Source: Colwellia sp. BRX10-3
Lineage (GTDB): Bacteria; Pseudomonadota; Gammaproteobacteria; Enterobacterales; Alteromonadaceae
Reading direction: 5' to 3'
DNA: 64,000 nucleotides
Assembly: GCF_014077505.1 (NCBI RefSeq)
Contig: NZ_JACGWA010000007.1
Coordinates: forward strand, 1-64,000
The notes beneath the pieces are model-generated. The model saw nothing but the letters and a program-made list of their open reading frames with translations. It had not been told where the DNA came from and did not search any database. How positions within the stretch are numbered: position 1 is the stretch's first letter; each line of letters starts with the position of its first letter. The position numbers and the translations under genes are program-made. Positions 35,447-44,037 of the stretch are shown here, one piece after another.

Positions 35447-36961
35447 CTAGTTATGCTGTTTTGCTCTGCTTTGATGTGTTCTGCTGCCACTGCTTTTTCG
35501 GCGGTTGGCTACTTTAGTCTCTGCGCGTTTATTCACTTTTTTTACGCTTTTAGCACTTTGACTTTTCTTGTAAGTACTTTTAGGTGTATTTACAGGTTTA
35601 GAATAATTTCTTTCAGTAACACCTTGGTTACTAAATACCTGTTTACTTTGTCTATGACTATCGTTACTTACCTTACTTTTGACTGCATTATGCTTATTAG
35701 TAGATCGATTAGGTAATGATTTGCTCGACCTAGTAGTTTTTACTTTTCCATTGTAAGCTTTTCTACTGTCTTTAGCGTGCTGCCAATTTTTATCTTTATA
35801 GGGTTCATGCTTAGTCAATGACTGCTTACTTACCTGATGTTTATCAATTTTAACCTGATGTTTGTCAATTTTGACCGCTTGATTGACTCGCAATTTATTT
35901 TTCAAACCCTGACTTTTACTACTGTTATATTTACTACTGTTATATTTACTCGATTTCAGTTTTGTCGTGTGTTTGTTTTTATTCACAAAATGCTTTTGTT
36001 TTCCACGCACTGCCTTGTGTTGTTGCTGGCTCGGCGTGTGACTACTATATTTTTTCTGTATGTTTGACGTACGATAAGCTACGCCTTTTCTGTGATTAGG
36101 GTTATGCTCCCAGCGTTGTGCCTGATGACTGCTAGAAACCTTTTTCTTGCTATGATGTTTGTAATATCTAGACTTGTGATGATGAACAACTACATGACGA
36201 TTGCTCCAATGCACAGCGCCAAAAAACAGCCCTACAGTAAGATGTACCGGGTTATGCCAGTAATATGGACCATGATGCGAAGCATATTGTACTGGGTGAT
36301 GCCAAAAAATTGGAGGATAATGTGACCAACGCCAATCGCCATAAACCACTCTAGTGTCGTAGTAAGGTACATAAATTATATCGGGCTGTCTTGACTCAAT
36401 AATGATTGTTTTAGTTTCACGAACAACCTTTACGTTGTTCATATTTTGAAGATTACCTGCTTGATCTGCTTGTTGACGCAATACTTGCACACTAGCCAGT
36501 AACTTTGCCTCATCTTGTAAAAAAGCATCGCCTAAATTACGCATCCAATGTAAATCATCACTTAATCTTTTAAGCACATTTGGAAAAGGTAATAGTGCTT
36601 TGACGCTGGCATCCCAATTTTTATGTTCTGCAGCGTCGGCAAGAGCTTGAGCGCTCAGCTGGCTGTTTTTATTTATCCAGCGTTCGGCGTCAACAACTTC
36701 AATAGGATAAGTTGTGGCAATCAAAATATGAGTAAGTAAAGCATCTGGATACAATGCGATAGGGGCTAGCATCTGTTCTAGCTCCGCATCTGTATAATTG
36801 CTGGTGTTATTTGCTTGCTCAGTTAAGGTTGCATTACTGTTTGCCCCATAAGGGCTTGAGCTAGAGTTGTCAGCGGCAAGGCCGGATGTTGAAAACACCA
36901 AAGCGCTTGTTAGCGATAGCACTAAATAATTTAATGACCTTCTTAATTTAACTTTTTGCAT
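35447..36961 (-). CDS. DUF3300 exported His/Lys-rich protein
   Basis: I start this at MQKVKLRRSLNYL (36961), where AGGAG lies 8 nt upstream; the product is 504 aa. A Sec signal peptide (~1-30, ending GLAAD) is followed by the DUF3300 domain (~55-240: LEQMLAPIALYPDALLTHIL, WDASVKALLPFPNVL, PDIIYVPYYDTRVVYGDW). A His/Tyr/Trp-rich stretch follows (HHPVQYASHHGPYYWHNPVH). The last ~220 residues are very basic, with Lys, Ser, His and Asn repeats. It is probably periplasmic or surface, possibly metal- or polyanion-binding. A GTTCAG direct repeat upstream links it to the adjacent PhoP-like system. Confidence 0.85.
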   Translation of the reverse strand: MQKVKLRRSLNYLVLSLTSALVFSTSGLAADNSSSSPYGANSNATLTEQANNTSNYTDAELEQMLAPIALYPDALLTHILIATTYPIEVVDAERWINKNSQLSAQALADAAEHKNWDASVKALLPFPNVLKRLSDDLHWMRNLGDAFLQDEAKLLASVQVLRQQADQAGNLQNMNNVKVVRETKTIIIESRQPDIIYVPYYDTRVVYGDWRWSHYPPIFWHHPVQYASHHGPYYWHNPVHLTVGLFFGAVHWSNRHVVVHHHKSRYYKHHSKKKVSSSHQAQRWEHNPNHRKGVAYRTSNIQKKYSSHTPSQQQHKAVRGKQKHFVNKNKHTTKLKSSKYNSSKYNSSKSQGLKNKLRVNQAVKIDKHQVKIDKHQVSKQSLTKHEPYKDKNWQHAKDSRKAYNGKVKTTRSSKSLPNRSTNKHNAVKSKVSNDSHRQSKQVFSNQGVTERNYSKPVNTPKSTYKKSQSAKSVKKVNKRAETKVANRRKSSGSRTHQSRAKQHN

Positions 36962-37073
36962 GTTAACACTCCTGTATATCGGATGATTAAAAGGTCGCCT
37001 TCGAATGAACGGCTCAAAGTAAAAGCTGTTCAGATGACTTTTTAAGTTATGCTGCAATATTAACCGTTGTAAA

Positions 37074-37090
37074 CTGAACCTTAGCTGAAC
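37074..37090 (-). promoter_or_regulatory. PhoP-box-like direct repeat upstream of the DUF3300 gene
   Basis: On the minus strand GTTCAG-CTAAG-GTTCAG is an exact direct repeat with an 11-bp period, the layout of OmpR/PhoP-family operators. It lies 113-129 bp upstream of the DUF3300 start. Near-identical repeats precede the other two units of this cluster. Confidence 0.65.
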
Positions 37091-37115
37091 AGACATACTA
37101 TTTGGTATTAATTAT

Positions 37116-38510
37116 TTATAAAGGGAAGTTTAGGGTGAATTTTGCACCTTTTAATCGCTCTGACGATTCAATGAGCATACTACCTTGGTAACTATTGACT
37201 AAATCTCGTACTATGGCCAAACCAATGCCATGACCATGTTGATAAGTGTCTGCTCGAGTACCGCGTTGTAATATCTCTTCTCTTTGGGCTGGTGCTATGC
37301 CTGCACCATCGTCTTGTATAACGATGATCATGCTATTTTTAGTGTTATTAGCGCTGAGGCTGATATCAAGTTGAACTTCTTTTTTTGCCGCTTTACAGGC
37401 GTTATCTAATAAGTTTCCGAGTATCTCTAATAGGTCGGCTTCATCACCTTTAAAGTTACATTCAGCAGCAATATTGACCTTAAATGATAATGATTTATCT
37501 CGATAAATTTTTTCTAAACTGTTGAGTAATTTTTTCGCTATTGGTGCTGCCGCAGTGCCCAAGTACCATGATGATTGCCCCGCGCTTTGTGCTTTGCGAA
37601 GTTGATGTTCAATAATTACATTGATAATACTGAGTTGCTCTTGAGTGAGCGCTGATAACTCTTGTTGTGTTTGCATAACAGCTAGAGGGGTTTTTAGGCT
37701 ATGAGCAAGATCAGATAGCGCATTACGATAGCGTTTACGTTGTTTTTGTTCCGCATTTAACAACAAGTTCAATTGTTCAGTAACCTGGGTTAGCTCGGTT
37801 GGATAAACCCCTGTAAGTCGCTCACTTTTTCCTTGCTCGACATCACTGAGCTCGGTTGTTAAGGCTTTTAACGGTTTTAAGGTCCACAAAGACCAAAGAT
37901 ATTGAATCAGTAAAAGCACCAACATTAAGCCTGCTAACCCTAGCATGAGCTGGCGATGAAATTCTGCCATCATCTGAGTTAAGTCGTCTTGCTGCTTTAT
38001 AATATGTAAAGTCATGGGGAAAGGTTGTTGCTCACTGCCATAGCTAACACTTAAGCTGTACACAAAGTGTGGCTGCGTATCTATTTCTACTTGATAAAAT
38101 GCACTATCGCCTAATACCGGTTGCTGTAAGCCTTTTGTTTGCCATGGCGACAGTAAGGATTGAGAGCTCCAAAGTTTTTCTGTAGAAGTTGACCCTGTTT
38201 GCGCTATGTTGTTTTTTATTGTGCTTAGGCTACGGGTTAATACAGCATATAGGCCTGACTGGCTAACATTAAATTGAGGTTCTAATAGCAGTTCTGGCAT
38301 AACAAGGCTGTTATCTTCAACTTCTATAATAGCTAAAATAGAATAAGAATAAGCTGACAGCTCATTCTTTAAACTAGCCACCATATGTTTTTCATAAGCA
38401 TTACTGATAATTAACCCAACGATGGGTAATAAGATAAAAATCATTAATAAGGCACTAAACAGTACCCTTGTTTTTAATGAGTTTAGTGACTTTTTCAGCG
38501 AATTTAACAA
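37116..38510 (-). CDS. PhoQ-like sensor histidine kinase
   Basis: This 464-aa membrane kinase has two membrane helices (~16-38 and ~190-210) around a ~150-residue periplasmic sensor and a HAMP-like linker. The H-box is SDLAHSLKTPLAVM, the N-box LGNLLDNACKAAKKE, and G-boxes are VIQDDGAGIAP and GHGIGLAIVRDLV. The H-box and catalytic core resemble PhoQ. The periplasmic domain lacks an obvious acidic patch, so the stimulus is not clear. The start is TTG with AAGGTAG upstream. It is 44 nt after the response regulator gene. Confidence 0.88.
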   Translation of the reverse strand: MLNSLKKSLNSLKTRVLFSALLMIFILLPIVGLIISNAYEKHMVASLKNELSAYSYSILAIIEVEDNSLVMPELLLEPQFNVSQSGLYAVLTRSLSTIKNNIAQTGSTSTEKLWSSQSLLSPWQTKGLQQPVLGDSAFYQVEIDTQPHFVYSLSVSYGSEQQPFPMTLHIIKQQDDLTQMMAEFHRQLMLGLAGLMLVLLLIQYLWSLWTLKPLKALTTELSDVEQGKSERLTGVYPTELTQVTEQLNLLLNAEQKQRKRYRNALSDLAHSLKTPLAVMQTQQELSALTQEQLSIINVIIEHQLRKAQSAGQSSWYLGTAAAPIAKKLLNSLEKIYRDKSLSFKVNIAAECNFKGDEADLLEILGNLLDNACKAAKKEVQLDISLSANNTKNSMIIVIQDDGAGIAPAQREEILQRGTRADTYQHGHGIGLAIVRDLVNSYQGSMLIESSERLKGAKFTLNFPL

Positions 38511-38554
38511 CTAAATCTACCTTTTTATTCTTAAGTGGCTACAACGCTAATAAA

Positions 38555-39244
38555 TCAACCTGAATTGAGGTTGATTAAGTTTTTTAATAAGTAGCCTTGG
38601 CCACGCAACGTTTCAATAAATTGGTATTGATTGTCAGGGTCAAGTTTTTTTCGTAACCGGCGAATAAAGACTTCAATAACGTTTGAATCTAGATCAAAGT
38701 CTTGATCATAAATATGTTCAGTAAGCTGTGCTTTTGATTTTACTTCGCCTAAATGATGCATCAAATATTCAAATAACTTGTATTCATAACTGCTGAGCGA
38801 AATGACTTCTTGATTCACACTAACTTGCATACTCGCAGTATTTATCGCAAATGGGCCATTTTCGATTATTGGACTCGCTTGGCCGGTACTGCGGCGAATT
38901 AAAGCATTTAATCGTGCTAATAGTTCTTCAATATGAAAAGGCTTAGTTAAATAATCATCAGCACCAGCGTCTAATCCGGATACTTTATCTTGCCAACTGC
39001 CACGCGCCGTTAATATTAAGATAGGAAATGTAAAACCTTGTTCACGTAAAGATTTAACAACACTGACACCGTCAATTTTAGGTAGACCTAAATCAATAAT
39101 TGCCGCGTCGTATGGAAACTCTTGGCCTTGAAATAGACCTGATTCGCCATCACTTGCTACATCAACACTGTATTTAGCCATGATTAAATGATTTTTTACG
39201 TGTTGTTGTAGATTTTCATCGTCTTCGACGAGCAATATTCTCAT
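38555..39244 (-). CDS. PhoP-like OmpR-family response regulator
   Basis: This 229-aa regulator has a receiver domain (LLVEDDENLQQHV; phospho-acceptor Asp in AAIIDLGLPKIDG, ~51; Thr in LILTARGSWQDKV; Lys in YLTKPFHIEELLAR). Its winged-helix DNA-binding domain ends with VIEVFIRRLRKKL and IETLRGQGYLL. The ARxSWQDKVxxLxAGADDYxTKPFHIEE stretch is close to E. coli PhoP. It lies 3 nt after the PepSY gene and precedes its kinase. It is the likely reader of the three GTTCA direct repeats nearby. Confidence 0.92.
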   Translation of the reverse strand: MRILLVEDDENLQQHVKNHLIMAKYSVDVASDGESGLFQGQEFPYDAAIIDLGLPKIDGVSVVKSLREQGFTFPILILTARGSWQDKVSGLDAGADDYLTKPFHIEELLARLNALIRRSTGQASPIIENGPFAINTASMQVSVNQEVISLSSYEYKLFEYLMHHLGEVKSKAQLTEHIYDQDFDLDSNVIEVFIRRLRKKLDPDNQYQFIETLRGQGYLLKNLINLNSG

Positions 39245-39247
39245 TGA

Positions 39248-39559
39248 TTAGTGTCCCGATATACGGCCAGATTCGGCGTCTACATTGACTGATATTACAT
39301 GGCCATTGTCTTTAAGTAACTTAATTCGGTAACTTGGTTTTTTTTTAGAACCACTGTTGTTAACCTTTAACACTTTGCCGCCAAATTTATTTTTTACGAT
39401 ACGAGCAGCTTGTTGAGCACTAATGGATTTAGCATTACTCGATTGTCCGTATTTAGCTTTTACAATCATCATACTATTAGGCACTGCCTCGATCTTAGCA
39501 AACACAGGTGCTGCTAATAATGAAGCTATTACGCTTAAAATAAATAATTGTTTTTTCAT
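39248..39559 (-). CDS. PepSY-domain periplasmic protein
   Basis: This 103-aa protein has a Sec signal peptide (MKKQLFILSVIASLLAAPVF, cleavage after FAK or VFA) and one PepSY domain (ISAQQAARIVKNKFGGKVLK, SYRIKLLKDNGHVISVNVDA, ESGRISGH). Such proteins are often cotranscribed with OmpR-type two-component systems and may modulate the sensor or a protease. It is the first gene of the unit, 3 nt before the regulator. Confidence 0.9.
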   Translation of the reverse strand: MKKQLFILSVIASLLAAPVFAKIEAVPNSMMIVKAKYGQSSNAKSISAQQAARIVKNKFGGKVLKVNNSGSKKKPSYRIKLLKDNGHVISVNVDAESGRISGH

Positions 39560-39645
39560 GTTAGTACCTTTTCAAAGCGATCTTGTTCAACAGTGTAAAA
39601 TAATGATTGAGGTAATCCAAGTAACCTTACTTTAATATAACTAAG

Positions 39646-39662
39646 CTGAATGCTTTATGAAC
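39646..39662 (-). promoter_or_regulatory. PhoP-box-like direct repeat upstream of the PepSY-regulator-kinase unit
   Basis: On the minus strand GTTCAT-AAAGC-ATTCAG shows two near-identical hexamers 11 bp apart, 87-103 bp upstream of the PepSY gene. It fits autoregulation of the two-component operon. Confidence 0.5.
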
Positions 39663-39736
39663 ATAAATTAACTCTTTAGCTAGTCTGTAATTATTGATGT
39701 TCAAAAAATCTCTGGGTTATAAATCAAGTAAAGGTT

Positions 39737-39753
39737 GTTCAGCTAGGGTTCAT
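39737..39753 (+). promoter_or_regulatory. PhoP-box-like direct repeat upstream of the choice-of-anchor H gene
   Basis: GTTCAG-CTAGG-GTTCAT lies 49-65 bp before the start at 39802. It shares the 17-nt core TGTTCAGCTARGGTTCA with the site upstream of the DUF3300 gene, differing only at R. Confidence 0.6.
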
Positions 39754-39801
39754 ATTAACTCAGGTTAAATGATAGCCATACTTTATATTGAGGCTGTCGC
39801 T

Positions 39802-40617
39802 ATGTTTAATAAAATTTTTAAAAAAAGGTTTAATAAAAAAATAACAACCAACCTAACCGCAACTTTGTTGTTGGTAAGCCAAATATCTTTTGCACAAACA
39901 CTATCAAAAGTAGAGCAGGTAAGCTCCTCTACTGGTGGGCTAAAAAATAATATAGTTGAGCTTGATAAAAGTGATATTGTCTCTAAGAATCAAGTGGGTG
40001 CCAACCATAAAACCTTAACCTATAAGGGGATGGATAGAACTGAGGTAATACTTGCCCGAAACAAAAAAGTAAAACAACTTGTACCAGCGTCTTCACTTAA
40101 CCAAAGCATTGAATATAGTGCGGCTTTGTATCATAGCTTCTCAATTTACACCGGCTACAGTCAACTTATTGAAGATATTGATGAAGATGGATATTACCAG
40201 ACCTTTGGCGTAACTTTTGATGCCGATGTATTATCGTCAATACCTAACGATCAAGCTGTTGTATATGCTGACTTATACTTGAGTGAAGATGGTGGACCTT
40301 GGATTTTATATTTTTCTACCGATGATTTCGTTATAACAGGGGAATATACTGAAGATGAATTTGAGGTGATTACTCAGTTAGACTCAGGTTATGTGCCAAG
40401 TAATTACGACGTGTTAATTGATTTATATGAAGTGGGTTACAGTGATGTGGTAGCGACTTATAGCTCAAACGATAGTAATGCGCTTTATGGCCTACCATTA
40501 GAAAGTGGCGATTATGATCCTGAATATATAGAAGTTGAATACATCGAAGAACACTCAGGAGGCAGCAGTTGGTTGTTGTTTGGTGCATTAATGGCATTAG
40601 TTATTCGCCGTCGTTAA
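39802..40617 (+). CDS. Choice-of-anchor H family surface protein with GlyGly-CTERM tail
   Basis: I start this at MFNKIFKKRF (39802), with GAGG upstream, giving 271 aa. It has a signal peptide (~1-31, ending ISFAQ), a linker, and a conserved acidic Tyr-rich domain (IDEDGYYQTFGVTFDADVLS, ADLYLSEDGGPWILYFSTDD, YDVLIDLYEVGYSDVVATYS) that I recognise as the choice-of-anchor H family. It ends SGGSSWLLFGALMALVIRRR, a GlyGly-CTERM signal: Gly-Gly-Ser, hydrophobic helix, Arg cluster. That tail is expected to be processed by a rhombosortase, and the protein then exported, often via type II secretion. Function unknown. Confidence 0.82.
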   Translation: MFNKIFKKRFNKKITTNLTATLLLVSQISFAQTLSKVEQVSSSTGGLKNNIVELDKSDIVSKNQVGANHKTLTYKGMDRTEVILARNKKVKQLVPASSLNQSIEYSAALYHSFSIYTGYSQLIEDIDEDGYYQTFGVTFDADVLSSIPNDQAVVYADLYLSEDGGPWILYFSTDDFVITGEYTEDEFEVITQLDSGYVPSNYDVLIDLYEVGYSDVVATYSSNDSNALYGLPLESGDYDPEYIEVEYIEEHSGGSSWLLFGALMALVIRRR

Positions 40618-40789
40618 GATACATAACCTAATAAAGTTACGCTACATCCAACAATAAAACGGTTGATGAGCGAAAGTAGCGTGACTTCTATCCTACCTTT
40701 AGGAATATAATTTGACCTGATTTCTAGAACCCTGATATGGTGAACAGATAAGAATAATAAAAATTCGTACCATTTTTTAGGGATCCCCA

Positions 40790-41440
40790 ATGTCATCACA
40801 AGCCAGTGACAAAAACAATGTTGATATAAAAGCCGCCTATCTTTCGGCGGAAGATTTGAAATTAGCTGCATCATTATTATATCAAGCCTATCATGATGAT
40901 CCGGTGTTTCTTGAAATATTTTCTGCTGAAAAGAGTGATTACGAACAACGTTTACGTGCTGCAATACGCGAGGAGTTAAATGCTTTTTGGCAAGCAAAAC
41001 AACCTATGATTGGTTTGTACTTAGGTGAAACTATGGTGGGTGTTGCCTGTTTGAATAATCCAGAAGAAGGAGTGTCATCTGAGCGCTTCTGGCATTGGCG
41101 TTTAAAAATGTTGCTCGGTGCGGGGTATTTTAGTACTAAACAAATGATTGAAAAAGAAAAAATTGTTTTAGCTTCAGTACCTTTGAAAAAATTTCATATG
41201 TTGTCATTTATTGCTATACATCCATTACATCAACATCATGGTTTTGGCCATTATTTAATGGCGGCAGTAAATACCATTCTTGCAGAACATAAAGATAGTG
41301 AAGGTGTTGCTGTTTACGCTACGAGTAAAAAATATAAAGCGTTTTTTAAAGATGTGAATTATCAGTTTATTAAAGAGGTTGCTGTGGGCAATGTCTCTGG
41401 TTCTTTAATGGTTTATTATCGTGAAGCGGACGAAAGCTAG
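40790..41440 (+). CDS. GNAT-family N-acetyltransferase
   Basis: This 216-aa protein shows the GNAT fold. The N-terminal helix region DLKLAASLLYQAYHDDPVF is followed by MVGVACLNNPEE and the acetyl-CoA-binding motif A, HMLSFIAIHPLHQHHGFGHYLMAAV (~residues 139-163; the Q/R-x-x-G-x-G/A loop reads HQHHGFGHYL). The C-terminal VAVYATSKKYKAFFKDVNYQ is motif B. The substrate cannot be named. It is followed by the csr RNA region. Confidence 0.85.
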   Translation: MSSQASDKNNVDIKAAYLSAEDLKLAASLLYQAYHDDPVFLEIFSAEKSDYEQRLRAAIREELNAFWQAKQPMIGLYLGETMVGVACLNNPEEGVSSERFWHWRLKMLLGAGYFSTKQMIEKEKIVLASVPLKKFHMLSFIAIHPLHQHHGFGHYLMAAVNTILAEHKDSEGVAVYATSKKYKAFFKDVNYQFIKEVAVGNVSGSLMVYYREADES

Positions 41441-41847
41441 TCGTTAGCATTTTTAGTTAATTTTACCTAAGTAAGGTTAAGCACAAGGTGTTTAACTTTA
41501 CTTAGCTAATACATAGGCTCTTCAAAGGTTTTTATTTCATAGCGTTGATTATAGATACGGTTATCTAGTATTGGCGATGAAATTACACTTCACTTAAAAC
41601 ATCAAATCGCTTTTCTCTCACACTCTAGAGAATTACTCAATCGCCTTAATATGACCATTCAATGTAAGAGATATCTTACGTTGCTGTAGGATATAGTGTT
41701 TTTGGTGCCTGATGTAACTTAATGTGACGCTTTAAGTTGATGTTTTTTAATGTTTTTATTTGTGCATTTAAATGCCATCATTTACTTTTACTGTTTTTTT
41801 TAATTTACTCACTTTGAATAGTTCGCATTTAGTCTACTATTATAACT
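41441..41847. other. Upstream region of csr-like RNA 1
   Basis: No coding frame is evident. It contains the UvrY/GacA-type palindrome at 41663-41680 and A/T-rich sequence leading to the presumed RNA start near 41848, preceded by a TACTAT/TATTAT -10-like hexamer. Confidence 0.6.
41663..41680. promoter_or_regulatory. UvrY/GacA binding palindrome upstream of csr-like RNA 1
   Basis: TGTAAGAGATATCTTACG is nearly identical to the gammaproteobacterial UvrY/GacA site (TGTAAG-N6-CTTACA). It lies 185 bp before the GTCAGGAAGAC motif taken as the RNA 5' end. In E. coli the UvrY site lies at a similar distance upstream of csrB. Confidence 0.85.
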
Positions 41848-42150
41848 GTCAGGAAGACAAAGGGATTACAAATAACGGTAAGGATATACCAATAGGATGC
41901 TTAGATTAGCAAAGAGATAGGATGTCTCGCAAGGATAGATGGACTAAATTGTCACGGAATAGTCATCAGGAAGATGAGTACAGACAATTGATGTAACTCG
42001 GATAGTTACTTTTAAGGACAATGAGGACAGCAAATGGTTTGCTAGGAAAGGCTAGGGATAGCTCTTTATGGATGAAGCGGGATCATTATATATTTATGCA
42101 GGATGCATATAAGCTAGTTATAGAAATGCGGTTCATAGAACCGCTTTTTT
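41848..42150 (+). ncRNA. CsrB-family regulatory RNA 1
   Basis: This gene-free stretch carries 17 GGA triplets in about 300 nt, mostly AGGA, AGGGA or TGGA in small hairpin contexts (for example ATGCAGGATGCAT, and GATAGGATGTC). It ends in the terminator GCGGTTC-ATA-GAACCGC plus six T (42128-42150). A UvrY-type palindrome precedes it. CsrB-type RNAs sequester the translational regulator CsrA through GGA loops. E. coli csrB sits next to syd and before yqcC-truC; here the RNA likewise lies between syd and truC, though with many genes inserted. The 5' end is inferred from the motif shared with RNA 2. Confidence 0.88.
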
Positions 42151-42424
42151 ATGCCCAAAATTTATTCATTGTAGTTCAATCAACCTGATTCTTTAATCCT
42201 TATCAAAACAACGCAATAGCCAATGCCTACTTCGCTTCAAATTCTTAGTAGCTATTAATCAACCCATTTCTTGGCAACCCTCGCTTTGAGCTGATTGTGT
42301 AGCTATATCTGGTATTAAGATATTCGCTTTGGTCATACAAATTTAAACATTAAGTAAAAAATTACAATGTGCCATAAAGTATTGAAATCTGGTATGCCAG
42401 CTTATATCCATCTGGTGTTCTTGC

Positions 42425-43540
42425 TTAATATTCAATTAAATTGGCATAAAAGGGCGATTTCCCTAACGTTGCTTGGCTACCCTTTAGTGAAAAGTTGTAA
42501 CCGCAAAGCGCAAAGCTATTTTTAAAAGCGATATTTTTAATTAACCTTTTAGTATCTAATGGTGAGAAGTAGGCATAATAGCCGCTGTCCGCTGTGCTAA
42601 CACTATAGGTTCTTATTGCTTCTTCATCATTAAACTTGATAGTTTCACAGCTTTTATCACCTTTAGCAGTGCCTAGGGCCCAAACTTCACGATTATTTTT
42701 CACATCAGCTTGCCAATGGATAACAATAGCTTCATCCGCAGCGATCATGACAGAAAAGTTATCTGGCAATGTTAATTTATGTTGATAGCTTGTTGTTTCT
42801 TGAACTTGGCTTGTTTGCTCTATAGGGCTTAGAGTTGGTGATGATCGTGAAAAAATCAAAGATATTACCAGCACTAACATAAATAACGAAATAATTACCG
42901 CGATAGTGATCCGAGCATTTTTTTTACTAAAGAGTGCTAATCGAATTGATTCAGCAAGTTCTATTTTGTCTTGTATATTCGCACTAGAGTGATTCATTTG
43001 GCTTGTTGAAGAACTGTTTTCAATACTGTCTGTAAATGGCGAATAGTGACTTTGAGATACCGAAGGCTGATTAACATTGATACTATTCATTGTTGGTTCA
43101 ACACGTTGGTTGTTGTGTACGTTTGCTTTATTTACTGGTTGAAAGTCTGATAAATTAACCGGACCATTATAGCCAAGTATATAGCGTTTTTGTCTTTTAC
43201 TTGGATAAGTTAACAGTAGTAAACTCAAAAATAATGGCATCAACAACAACCAATAGCTAATGCCATAACTGGTAAAGATAATAATTAAACCTGTCATTAA
43301 TAAGCTGCCCGCGGGAGCTAAAATCCATTTGCTATTCAGTTGTGCATCATTTAATCGGCGCCGAGTCGTCGTTAAGCAAGTTAATGAACATACTAACAGT
43401 ATGACACTGACGCTTAATTTATAATCACTTAAGCTCAAATTTAAAATGATAAAAGCAATTAAGCATGAAAGCATAATAAAGATAAAACGTTGTCGATTAT
43501 CAAAACCGTGCCAGCAATATAGTGACTTAATAAGTTGCAC
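42425..43540 (-). CDS. DUF805-like membrane protein with C-terminal extracytoplasmic domain
   Basis: This 371-aa protein starts with a DUF805-like module (SLYCWHGFDNRQRFIFIMLS, TTRRRLNDAQLNSKWILAP; about four helices to ~115). A hydrophilic Asn/Ser-rich linker (~125-195), a further membrane helix (ARITIAVIISLFMLVLVISL, ~210-230) and a ~140-residue C-terminal domain (KLTLPDNFSVMIAADEAIVI) of unknown family follow. The start is GTG with GGAGG upstream. It lies on the minus strand between two csr-like RNAs. Function unknown. Confidence 0.8.
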   Translation of the reverse strand: MQLIKSLYCWHGFDNRQRFIFIMLSCLIAFIILNLSLSDYKLSVSVILLVCSLTCLTTTRRRLNDAQLNSKWILAPAGSLLMTGLIIIFTSYGISYWLLLMPLFLSLLLLTYPSKRQKRYILGYNGPVNLSDFQPVNKANVHNNQRVEPTMNSINVNQPSVSQSHYSPFTDSIENSSSTSQMNHSSANIQDKIELAESIRLALFSKKNARITIAVIISLFMLVLVISLIFSRSSPTLSPIEQTSQVQETTSYQHKLTLPDNFSVMIAADEAIVIHWQADVKNNREVWALGTAKGDKSCETIKFNDEEAIRTYSVSTADSGYYAYFSPLDTKRLIKNIAFKNSFALCGYNFSLKGSQATLGKSPFYANLIEY

Positions 43541-44037
43541 AAAACCTCCGAAAATAAGTCAGCTCTTTATTGTATGCGCTGACTTGAAAAATACTAGAAT
43601 AAAAACTCCATGAGAGTGGGCAGGGTAACCAATTTCAACTGCAAAGTCAGTTTATCTAGACGATTTATTTGGGTATTTACGGGGCAGTACAATACATAGT
43701 TATTGGGTTAGTTATTTTAAGTGATTTGAACATGATTTAAAGTGCAGTTCTTCGGTATAAATTTCGATGTTCTAGGTAGTAAGGTAAATATTTAATATGT
43801 GTAGGACTGGTTATTATAAATGAATGATGAAAATCGTAATTTGAGCAAAATTATGTAAGAGATATCTGTAGGTTTTGTCAGTTGGTACGAATTAACTTGG
43901 TTTTTATCTGTTATTGTTTTTTTATAATACTGATTTTTAATGTTTATTTTATTTAAATGGTTTTTTATTAATACCACATACGAAAATAAAACTGTTACCG
44001 TCTATTTTATAAAATCACTTCAATTAAACTTGTTGTT
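43541..44037. other. Upstream region of csr-like RNA 2
   Basis: Strongly A/T-rich, without a credible gene. A 61-codon open frame on the minus strand (43792-43977) overlaps the UvrY site and looks like chance. The region carries the UvrY/GacA-type site at 43854-43871 and the presumed RNA 2 promoter. Confidence 0.6.
43854..43871. promoter_or_regulatory. UvrY/GacA binding palindrome upstream of csr-like RNA 2
   Basis: TGTAAGAGATATCTGTAG shares its first 14 bases with the site at 41663 and differs in the last arm. It lies 184 bp before GTCAAGGAGAC, against 185 bp at the first RNA. Confidence 0.8.

Noticed and set aside
43792-43977. 61-codon minus-strand frame in the region before csr-like RNA 2
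   Set aside because: A/T-rich Lys/Asn/Ile/Tyr composition expected by chance, overlaps the UvrY box, no ribosome-binding site.
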